A stretch of 43,654 nt of DNA, taken from the NCBI GenBank assembly GCA_019429225.1, contig JAHYJK010000010.1, positions 1-43,654 of the forward strand, written 5' to 3'. The notes below the pieces were generated by a model. That model saw only the letters and a program-made list of their open reading frames with translations. It made no database searches and was not told where the DNA came from. Each line of letters starts with the position of its first letter. The stretch's first letter is position 1. Origin of the DNA: Anaerolineaceae bacterium. GTDB taxonomy: Bacteria; Chloroflexota; Anaerolineae; Anaerolineales; Anaerolineaceae. The position numbers and the translations under genes were made by a program. This document shows, piece by piece, positions 17,735 to 24,703 of this stretch.

Positions 17735-17747
17735 GGGACGCTGTCCC
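17735..17747. promoter_or_regulatory. Palindromic operator in the icd-iclR divergent region
   Basis: GGGAC-GCT-GTCCC is a perfect 5-3-5 palindrome just downstream of the iclR promoter, and 95 bases upstream of the icd ATG. On the opposite strand a TATAAT (17753-17748) abuts it, although its -35 is poor. IclR-family proteins often autoregulate from such sites; binding by this IclR is inferred. Confidence 0.55.
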
Positions 17748-17765
17748 ATTATACGGCACAATAAT

Positions 17766-18557
17766 ATGGAAAATGAAAAGGTTCAAACAATTGATCGACT
17801 GGTTCAAATCATGGATTGCTTCACCATTGATCAAAATGATCTGGGTGTAAGGGAAGTTGCCAGATTGACTGGGCTCTCTCCCAGTGCTTGTGGTCGCTTA
17901 ATGATGGCATTAAAAAATCAAGGATTATTGTTGCAAAATCATGAATCCAGATCCTACTCCGTTGGTCCAAAAAGCCTTCGTTGGGCAGAAGTTTATACGA
18001 CCAATCTGGATATCAGAAATGTAGCATTACCGGTCATCAATGAACTATTGCTGGAAACGAAAGAAACCATCAGCCTTTATATTCTGGATGGGGATGAACG
18101 TTTATGTGTAGAGAGAATGGAAAGCGCACAGAATGTTCGGATTGTTGCCAGAATCGGGAGACGATTGCCATTGTATGCTGGTTCAGCGGGTAAGCTGTTG
18201 TTAGCCTTTCTCCCAGAAAAAAGGCAGGAAGAAATTCTCACTCGAACCAATTTCCAGCCATTTACGAATAAAACTATCACAGATATTAAGACACTAAAAG
18301 AGGAATTGAAGACTATTCGTAAACAGGGTTATGCTTTCAGTGATGGAGAATGGGTAGAGGATGCTGCTGGAATTGCAGCTCCTATCTTTGACATGAAGTC
18401 GGATATTCTGGGTGCATTAACCATTTCCGGTCCATCTTTTCGATTTACGTCTGAAAAAATTAAACTGCACAAAAATAGTATTATCAAGGCGGCTGAACAT
18501 ATATCCCGAGATTTAGGGTATATAGGTACGCAGATTTATCAAAACCATCCCCAGTAA
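17766..18557 (+). CDS. IclR family transcriptional regulator
   Basis: This 263-residue regulator has an N-terminal winged helix (about 6-65, including VREVARLTGLSPSACGRLMMAL) and a C-terminal IclR effector domain (about 80-255). The latter includes RRLPLYAGSAGKLLLAF and DGEWVEDAAGIAAPI, whose pattern binds small carboxylates or aromatic acids in known members. It sits between the icd-acnA operon and citrate synthase. A role as regulator of the oxidative TCA arm, sensing a TCA-related acid, is a reasonable inference. No clear ribosome site precedes the ATG at 17766. A strong promoter and palindrome precede it. Confidence 0.93.
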   Translation: MENEKVQTIDRLVQIMDCFTIDQNDLGVREVARLTGLSPSACGRLMMALKNQGLLLQNHESRSYSVGPKSLRWAEVYTTNLDIRNVALPVINELLLETKETISLYILDGDERLCVERMESAQNVRIVARIGRRLPLYAGSAGKLLLAFLPEKRQEEILTRTNFQPFTNKTITDIKTLKEELKTIRKQGYAFSDGEWVEDAAGIAAPIFDMKSDILGALTISGPSFRFTSEKIKLHKNSIIKAAEHISRDLGYIGTQIYQNHPQ

Positions 18558-18565
18558 TTAAATGA

Positions 18566-18582
18566 AGAGAGTTTATCTCTCT
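18566..18582. repeat. Short perfect hairpin between iclR and gltA
   Basis: AGAGAG and CTCTCT flank a 5-base loop nine bases after the iclR stop. There is no T-run, so it may be an mRNA processing or attenuation element, or chance. It lies 72 bases before the gltA start. Confidence 0.35.
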
Positions 18583-18653
18583 ACACAACACTAATTGGGG
18601 TGTCCATTCAAGTTATTTATAGCCAAATGATATTTTTAAAAAGGAGTGTCACC

Positions 18654-19961
18654 ATGATGTCGTTAGAGGAAAGAATTGCAGAGCAATTACCTGATTGGCG
18701 GGAACGGGTAAACCGGTTACGAAATGAATTTGGAGATTTTAAGGTTTGTGATGTAACCGTTTCTCAAATTTATGGGGGCATTCGAGGGGTTCAAATTCAG
18801 GTCAGTGATATTTCTTATGTTGATCCATATGAGGGAATTCGCATTCGTGGATATTCCATACCAGAATTGTTGAAGATTTTACCGAAGCTTCCTGGAGCTG
18901 AGTTTCCGTTAGCTGGAGGTGTCTATTATTTACTGTTGACGAATGAGCTACCAACCTTCGAAGATGCCATGATTGTAGAAGAAGAGTGGCGTCAAAGAAG
19001 TTTGATCCCAACTTATGTTTACAACACCATCCGTCGTATGCCCAAGGACACACATCCGATGACATTATTTTCAATCGGGATAATGGCATTGCAAAAGGAA
19101 TCTATCTTTGCAAAAGAATATGAAATTGGTGTGGTTAAAGATGATCATTGGCGCTATTTCTTACAGGATTCATTAAACCTGACGGCAAAATTGCCTGGAT
19201 TAGCAGCCTTTATTTATAACCTGAAATATCAGGATGGAATTTATCTACCACCTAAAGCCGATCATGATTGGAGCGCAAATTTTGGGGTGATGATCGATCG
19301 GGAAGGCGACCCAAAGTATTATGATCTTTGCAGGCTATTTTTCTTTTTGCATTGTGATCACGAAGGTGGAAATGTCTCCGCTCACGCCACCCATCTGGTA
19401 AGTTCAGCTTTATCAGATGTTTATCTTTCCTGTGCTGCGGGGATGAATGGATTGGCGGGACCGCTGCATGGCCTGGCTAATCAGGAATGCCTCAAATGGC
19501 TATTAGATGTGCGTGCATATTTCAATGGTCTCCCCACGCAGGAACAATTGGAAAGCTTTCTTCGTCTCTCATTATCAGAAGGAAAAATAATTCCTGGTTA
19601 TGGTCATGCCGTTTTGAGAACAACGGATCCGAGATTTACTGCGCAGTTAGAATTTGTCAGAAGGAAAAAATTGGACAGTGATCTACTTAAACTGGTAGAA
19701 ATGGTTTATGCAATCCTCCCTGATATCTTGATGGAAAATGGCAAAGTGAGTAACCCCTGGCCAAATGTGGATGCGATTAACGGCGCATTACAATATCACT
19801 TTGGTGTAAAAGAATTTGACTTCTATACAGTTTTGTTTGGAGTGAGTAGAATATTAGGCTTATCAGCACATATTGTTTGGGCCAGAGCATTATTGAAACC
19901 CATCGAACGACCGAAATCCCTGACAACTTCGATGCTGGAATCAATGATTTCTAGTGATTAA
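18654..19961 (+). CDS. gltA: Citrate synthase, eukaryotic (mitochondrial-like) type
   Basis: This 435-residue enzyme condenses oxaloacetate and acetyl-CoA to citrate. The ATG at 18654 is chosen because AAGGAG (18641-18646) precedes it; a GTG at 18600 would add 18 residues without support. The core DHEGGNVSAH, GMNGLAGPLHGLANQE and IIPGYGHAVLRTTDPR follow the mitochondrial enzyme closely. The catalytic triad is His272, His318 and Asp373, with the same 46- and 55-residue spacings as pig citrate synthase (274/320/375). Typical bacterial GltA is quite different in sequence. It follows iclR and precedes the HprK-like gene by 50 bases, so all three may be co-transcribed. Confidence 0.95.
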   Translation: MMSLEERIAEQLPDWRERVNRLRNEFGDFKVCDVTVSQIYGGIRGVQIQVSDISYVDPYEGIRIRGYSIPELLKILPKLPGAEFPLAGGVYYLLLTNELPTFEDAMIVEEEWRQRSLIPTYVYNTIRRMPKDTHPMTLFSIGIMALQKESIFAKEYEIGVVKDDHWRYFLQDSLNLTAKLPGLAAFIYNLKYQDGIYLPPKADHDWSANFGVMIDREGDPKYYDLCRLFFFLHCDHEGGNVSAHATHLVSSALSDVYLSCAAGMNGLAGPLHGLANQECLKWLLDVRAYFNGLPTQEQLESFLRLSLSEGKIIPGYGHAVLRTTDPRFTAQLEFVRRKKLDSDLLKLVEMVYAILPDILMENGKVSNPWPNVDAINGALQYHFGVKEFDFYTVLFGVSRILGLSAHIVWARALLKPIERPKSLTTSMLESMISSD

Positions 19962-20011
19962 TGGTTTAGACACTGGGTTTACAACTATAAATATTGGCTT
20001 GAGGAGAAAAA

Positions 20012-21778
20012 ATGGAAAATGGGTCTTATAAAATATATGGTGATAAATTAGTTCTTAGAACCCGGAACAGATTATGTGACACCGTTGATGAATTAATCAA
20101 CAGTAATTTGTTTTTGGATTTATTGAGTAAATATGTACGTTATTTATTTCGACAGCAATCACGATTACTACGGGTATTTTTTAATGAAGAGAAAGTTACA
20201 CCAGAAGAATTAAAAACGATGCAGACAACATTGTTATTATTATCAAAATTACCAGCAGATCAGGTGTGCAAAATTATTCCTGAAAGTATGACATTCTTTG
20301 AAGATCTCGATTTGCTCAGCGATTTTGTGGAACAATTCTATAATTTCTGGCGACGTTTACAACGACTGGTAGTTCTCGATTCGGTGGATGATCGCCTTGA
20401 TAAACGACCATATAGGTCCTTCACAGAGACAGTCGAAAAATTGATGCATGTTGTTCGTAGTGCTCAACGTGATATCCTCGAGAATGTTTCTGGGAATCAT
20501 CCCCGAGTGTACCGTCAGGTCAGCGCAGGTGCAAATATCGCAGCAATTACATTGCCATACACAATGCCATTTGTTTGTGGGTATGAAGATAAATTGTGTG
20601 ATATTCTGATGACTCGCCAGGTATTAATATATCCTCCATTAATTTTTAATACACCTAACAATAAAAGAAGCGGAAAATTCAAAAGAGTTGATTACAATCC
20701 AATTGATCATCTAGACATTGATCCGGAACAATGGTTATGTTATCCAGCCAAGGTTGGGGAATTAATCATTCTGGTTTATTTCACAGTGCAATGGTTTGAG
20801 TTGGGTTTTTCCTTAAGTAATTTATTTGAACTGGCTGAAGATGCGGACTTAAAGAAAAAACCGGATGCCATTTTTTATTATGGTATTCCTGTAGAAGGTG
20901 AAAAAGATCCGGGTACTTCCGAAACAATTTTTTATGATGATATTGAAAATGACATTTTTATCGGCACCGTGCCATACCGCAAAGAATATGCTTATTTTGG
21001 CTACCTCAAAAAAATGATTCTCACCTTACATAATGTTAAGATGATGAAAATGGGTAGAATGCCATTTCATGGGGCTATGTTCCATATCGTCCTAAGAAAT
21101 GCTGGTACTTCGAACGTGGTGTTGATTGGTGATACAGGCGCAGGAAAATCAGAGACTCTGGAAGCGCTGCGCGGTATCATCGAAGATCAGGTGGAGGATC
21201 TGGTGATCATCGCAGATGACATGGGTTCGATCGATATTCTTCCTGATGGCAGGATTATGGGATATGGCACTGAAATTGGCGCTTTTGTCAGGTTGGATGA
21301 TTTACAAAAAGATTATGCTTTCGGCCAAATTGACCGATCCATCATTATGAATCCAGATCAGGTAAATGCGCGGGTTGTTTTACCTGTGACAAAATTTAAG
21401 AGTGTTGTGGAAGGATATGAGGTTGATTTTGTTCTTTATGCAAACAACTACGATACGGTTGATGAAGATCATCCTGCGGTAGAACGATTTAAGTCTCCTG
21501 AGCAAGCCATCGATGTGTTCCGTTCAGGCGCGGTGATGAGTAAAGGAACAACCACCACCACCGGTTTGACTCATTCGTATTTCGCCAATATTTTTGGACC
21601 TCCTGAATATCGAGATATGCATGATGATATTGCTAAAAAATTCTTCCAGGCTTTTTACGAGAAAAATGTCTTCGTTGGCGAAATGCGAACACAGTTAGGC
21701 ATTTTGGGTAAAGAATTCTCAGGTCCAGAAGATTCTGCCAGATCTTTATTGGAGATCTTAAAGAAGAAACCGAAATAA
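20012..21778 (+). CDS. HPr kinase/PEP carboxykinase-like P-loop protein with long N-terminal region
   Basis: This 588-residue protein has an all-new-looking N-terminal part (1-340), helical at first (about 25-160), with no motif I can name. The C-terminal 240 residues resemble the HprK/PEPCK fold: MPFHGAMF (His353), Walker-type GDTGAGKSE (373-381) and ADD (Asp402, Asp403). These align with His140, the GDSGVGKSE loop and the Asp pair of HPr kinase/phosphorylase. A THSYFANIFGPPEY block (520-533) recalls the end of ATP-PEPCK. GAGGAG precedes the ATG by 5-6 bases. It follows citrate synthase by 50 bases. No HPr or PTS gene is nearby. A metabolic protein kinase, or an enzyme phosphorylating a small acid, is possible; the substrate is unknown. 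Confidence 0.75.
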   Translation: MENGSYKIYGDKLVLRTRNRLCDTVDELINSNLFLDLLSKYVRYLFRQQSRLLRVFFNEEKVTPEELKTMQTTLLLLSKLPADQVCKIIPESMTFFEDLDLLSDFVEQFYNFWRRLQRLVVLDSVDDRLDKRPYRSFTETVEKLMHVVRSAQRDILENVSGNHPRVYRQVSAGANIAAITLPYTMPFVCGYEDKLCDILMTRQVLIYPPLIFNTPNNKRSGKFKRVDYNPIDHLDIDPEQWLCYPAKVGELIILVYFTVQWFELGFSLSNLFELAEDADLKKKPDAIFYYGIPVEGEKDPGTSETIFYDDIENDIFIGTVPYRKEYAYFGYLKKMILTLHNVKMMKMGRMPFHGAMFHIVLRNAGTSNVVLIGDTGAGKSETLEALRGIIEDQVEDLVIIADDMGSIDILPDGRIMGYGTEIGAFVRLDDLQKDYAFGQIDRSIIMNPDQVNARVVLPVTKFKSVVEGYEVDFVLYANNYDTVDEDHPAVERFKSPEQAIDVFRSGAVMSKGTTTTTGLTHSYFANIFGPPEYRDMHDDIAKKFFQAFYEKNVFVGEMRTQLGILGKEFSGPEDSARSLLEILKKKPK

Positions 21779-21794
21779 TCTTTATGGTATAGAA

Positions 21795-22943
21795 CTAGGG
21801 AGAACTCATTTCTCCCAATACCACATCAACGGATAAAAATTCATTCTCGCGAGCAAATTCAATTGTAATTTGCTGGTTTGGTTCATATTCAAATAAGGCA
21901 TTGATAAAGGATTGTTGTTCATCAATCGGAACATCGCCAATTTTTGTGATGATATCTCCCAGTCGTAAACCTGAATTCTCTGCCGGGCTGTTGCGGTCAA
22001 TCCCGGTGATATAGGCTCCATAATTGACAGGTAGTTTATACCAGGACGCAATGCGTGGCGTTACGTTCTGGTAACTGGTCCCGAGGTAAGGACGGGCAAA
22101 ATAACCTTTCTCAATGATATGTTGCGCAATCATGGCGGCTGTATTGGAAGGAATGGCAAATCCAAGTGCTTCAGCGCTCGTACTGGAATTATTACTCCCA
22201 CGGATTACGAGTGTGTTTATTCCAATGACTTCACCTGTCAGATTCAGTAAAGGACCACCAGAATTTCCCGAGTTGATAGCTGCATCGGTTTGAATTAGAT
22301 CCTCAATAGCATATCCTTCACCACTATCCAGCGTTCTGCCAGTTGCACTGATGACACCCACAGTCACCGAATTTCTGAATGTGCCTAATGGAGAGCCAAT
22401 CGCGATCACCGTTTCACCAGGTTTTAGATAATCAGAATTTCCAATTTTAGCCATTCCAGGGACTTGACCTTCGATTTTTAACACAGCTAAATCTGCAAAA
22501 ACATCACGGTTGATCAAATCGGCAGGATGTTCGGTTCCATCATTAAGTATTACGGAAAGTGTCTTTGTACCTTCAACAACATGATTGTTTGTTAAGATGT
22601 AACCATCTTCAGTGACAATTACTCCGCTACCACTAACTTCCTGGTCGGAGGTTACGCCAAAAAATGTTGCGCGACCACTGATCGTGCCAACAACAGTTAC
22701 CACAGCCGGTTCTACTTCCTGAACCACAGAAGTAATGGTCGTTTCGATATTCGACATCGAAAAACTTAATGTGGATGGAGCAGATACAGTTGGAGATGGA
22801 GTTAATTGGTTTTCAAACGAACGTGTGGAATTTCTCTCAACAACTTTTAAGGTTATGAAACTTCCACCGATCGCTCCTAAAAATGAGCTACCCATCATGA
22901 TCAAAATGATGATTAGGACGTATAAGACTTTCTTGGGATCCAT
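21795..22943 (-). CDS. htrA: HtrA/DegP-type serine protease with one PDZ domain
   Basis: This membrane-anchored, envelope-facing protease has an N-terminal helix (about 6-35), a Ser/Thr/Pro-rich linker, a trypsin-like domain (about 65-270) and one PDZ domain (about 285-375). From the ATG at 22943 (382 residues) the triad is His121 (LTNNHVVEG), Asp151 (DLAVLK) and Ser228 (INSGNSGGPL). GAGGTG precedes the start; a TTG one codon earlier is also possible. HtrA enzymes degrade misfolded exported proteins. The gene is divergent from the M23 lipoprotein gene, and the hairpin at 21798-21816 overlaps its stop codon. Confidence 0.95.
   Translation of the reverse strand: MDPKKVLYVLIIILIMMGSSFLGAIGGSFITLKVVERNSTRSFENQLTPSPTVSAPSTLSFSMSNIETTITSVVQEVEPAVVTVVGTISGRATFFGVTSDQEVSGSGVIVTEDGYILTNNHVVEGTKTLSVILNDGTEHPADLINRDVFADLAVLKIEGQVPGMAKIGNSDYLKPGETVIAIGSPLGTFRNSVTVGVISATGRTLDSGEGYAIEDLIQTDAAINSGNSGGPLLNLTGEVIGINTLVIRGSNNSSTSAEALGFAIPSNTAAMIAQHIIEKGYFARPYLGTSYQNVTPRIASWYKLPVNYGAYITGIDRNSPAENSGLRLGDIITKIGDVPIDEQQSFINALFEYEPNQQITIEFARENEFLSVDVVLGEMSSP
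21798..21816. terminator. Convergent-end hairpin, possible bidirectional terminator
   Basis: GGGAGAA and TTCTCCC form a perfect 7-bp stem with a 5-base loop between the convergent HprK-like and htrA genes, overlapping the htrA stop. Neither strand has a T-run after it, so intrinsic termination is doubtful. Confidence 0.35.
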
Positions 22944-23010
22944 CAAAAATTTTCACCTCATTTTATTCGTTTCATCTATTTTAATTGCTGTTTATAAGTA
23001 CAATATTAGA

Positions 23011-23871
23011 ATGAAAATTTTTACTTCATTATTTATGATATTCATCATGGTCCTCACGGGGTGTTCAATGGTGGAAAATACCGTTGAAGAAGTTATTACT
23101 CCAGTCGTTGAAAAAACAGAAACAATCGAAATAGAAGAAAAAACAACCCCCACATTTACCCCAACAGTTGTTCCAACGATTACTCCTGAACCAACCGAAG
23201 ACCTGATTGATGTCTGTTCCCCACTTGTCGAATATGCTATTGAAAACCTGATTGAAATGATGTCCAATCCATATAATCCTCCCATTCCAGGCTCGGACGA
23301 TCCGCACCAGGGGGTGGATTTCAGTGTCATTGATCCCGACCTCCGAATTGCCTTGAAAGGTTCTGCTGTGCAGGCAATTTTGGCAGGTGAAGTTGTAATG
23401 GTAATGAATGATCGGTTCCCTTATGGCAATGCTGTATTAGTGGAAACGCCGTTTCATAAATTGCCGGCTGGTTGGAAGGAAAAGCTGGTGATCCAAACCC
23501 AACCCGGTGTGTTTGGCACCAGCCCCTCCTTAACCTGTCCGACAGGTTGGGATTTTCCTGATCAGGAAAATAATGACCTTTCTTTGTATATCCTTTACGC
23601 CCATCTTGATACGCCTGCGGTGTTTGCATTGGGTGACGAGGTAGATTGTGGTGATGAAATCGGTTTAATAGGGGATAGTGGTAATGCTCTGGCTCCACAC
23701 TTGCATATTGAGATGCGCTATGGCTATTCATCTGGCATCGAAGGTAGCATGGCGCATTATACAGTCAGCGCTAATGAATCAGAAATGCGCAATTATTGCC
23801 GTTGGCGGGTGAGTGGTTGGTTTCGATTATTGGATCCTATGGATTTGTTTTTCACAAACCCCAATCCCTAA
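23011..23871 (+). CDS. M23-family (LytM-like) metallopeptidase lipoprotein
   Basis: This lipoprotein has 286 residues from the ATG at 23011. The frame is open further upstream into htrA, but only this start yields a signal peptide with lipobox VLTGC (Cys18). A Glu/Thr/Pro linker (about 22-62) follows. Zinc ligands of M23 are visible: H99-x3-D103 (DPHQGVDF) and H230-x-H232 (APHLHIE), plus His198 in YILYAHLD. M23 enzymes cut peptidoglycan cross-bridges; the complete site suggests an active enzyme. An insertion of about 50 residues (145-190, with a Trp-Lys-rich loop) separates the two halves. Its stop overlaps the stop of the M15-like gene on the other strand by four bases. Confidence 0.88.
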   Translation: MKIFTSLFMIFIMVLTGCSMVENTVEEVITPVVEKTETIEIEEKTTPTFTPTVVPTITPEPTEDLIDVCSPLVEYAIENLIEMMSNPYNPPIPGSDDPHQGVDFSVIDPDLRIALKGSAVQAILAGEVVMVMNDRFPYGNAVLVETPFHKLPAGWKEKLVIQTQPGVFGTSPSLTCPTGWDFPDQENNDLSLYILYAHLDTPAVFALGDEVDCGDEIGLIGDSGNALAPHLHIEMRYGYSSGIEGSMAHYTVSANESEMRNYCRWRVSGWFRLLDPMDLFFTNPNP

Positions 23872-24659
23872 GGTGATAAATTTCTTAAGTCAGAATACCC
23901 CATGTTCAACATCCATTGACAAAGTATTGGTCCACCGTGTTCATCTGAAACGGGAGCTGATCCGTTTTTTTGTGGGATACCATTAAATCCACGGAAATAA
24001 CCGAATTCTCCGGTTAATTGGGCTTTTGCTGGATCAGATAAATCCCGATCTCCGATCGCAATGGCATGAATATGGATGGGAGAACCAGGGTACAACTGAT
24101 CAAAATCCCTCAACCAGGCTGCAAATCCAGCTGTCCGCAATGCCTGGATCAATGGTTCAATATCAGCATATAAGACCTGATAGGTGCCGTATTGGATAAC
24201 TGATAGATCAACAGCTCCTCCGCCATCATGGGTTCCGAAACTGGCGGAAACCAGGTTGGTATAACTTCCCTGAGTGAGGTGATATCCGTTTAGCTCAATT
24301 TCACCACCATAAATGGATTGGGCGTGTTCCAGCATTGAAAAAGTGCGCTGATTAATATACATGCCATTAATTTCGACAAGATCATAATTATCTGGTGGTT
24401 TTAGACAATCATCTGGTTCAATAAACTCAGGCGTTGGTGTGGATGAAATCGTTGGGGTAAAAGAAGGAACCAGAGTAGGTGTATTCACTGGTTGAGAGGT
24501 GTTTGTCGGGATAAACGTCGATGCAGGAGCAGATGTAACTGTTACCAATGTTGTTGGCTGGTTAGTAGATTTATCGAGTGGTGCACAGGCTGATAAAATG
24601 ATCATCACAAAGAGTGATAACCAGGTATATAAAGCAAATGAAATTTCTCGATGAGACAT
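23868..24659 (-). CDS. Lipoprotein with M15-like (D-Ala-D-Ala carboxypeptidase) domain
   Basis: This 263-residue lipoprotein has lipobox ILSAC (Cys25), a Thr/Pro-rich linker (about 30-80) and a globular domain. Within it, H144-x6-D151 (GTHDGGGAVDLS) matches the first zinc half-site of peptidase M15 (S-x-H-x2-G-x-A-x-D), and PIHIHAIAIGD (His196, His198) is a likely second half-site. M15 members trim peptidoglycan stems. Cysteines 85 and 247 may pair. The ribosome site is weak. It is convergent with the M23 lipoprotein and shares its architecture of lipid anchor plus Thr/Pro stalk. The M15 assignment is by motif only. Confidence 0.65.
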   Translation of the reverse strand: MSHREISFALYTWLSLFVMIILSACAPLDKSTNQPTTLVTVTSAPASTFIPTNTSQPVNTPTLVPSFTPTISSTPTPEFIEPDDCLKPPDNYDLVEINGMYINQRTFSMLEHAQSIYGGEIELNGYHLTQGSYTNLVSASFGTHDGGGAVDLSVIQYGTYQVLYADIEPLIQALRTAGFAAWLRDFDQLYPGSPIHIHAIAIGDRDLSDPAKAQLTGEFGYFRGFNGIPQKNGSAPVSDEHGGPILCQWMLNMGYSDLRNLSP

Positions 24660-24703
24660 AAGTTCATTTTACCTGAACATTTGGTCCCATTAACCAAAAA
24701 AAA

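Noticed and set aside
22735-23010. N-terminal extension of the M23 gene overlapping htrA
   Set aside because: The extension is the antisense of the htrA start; the lipoprotein signal peptide begins at 23011.
23327-23731. 134-codon minus-strand frame inside the M23 gene
   Set aside because: It is opposite a well-supported gene with intact zinc ligands, and no family features are visible.
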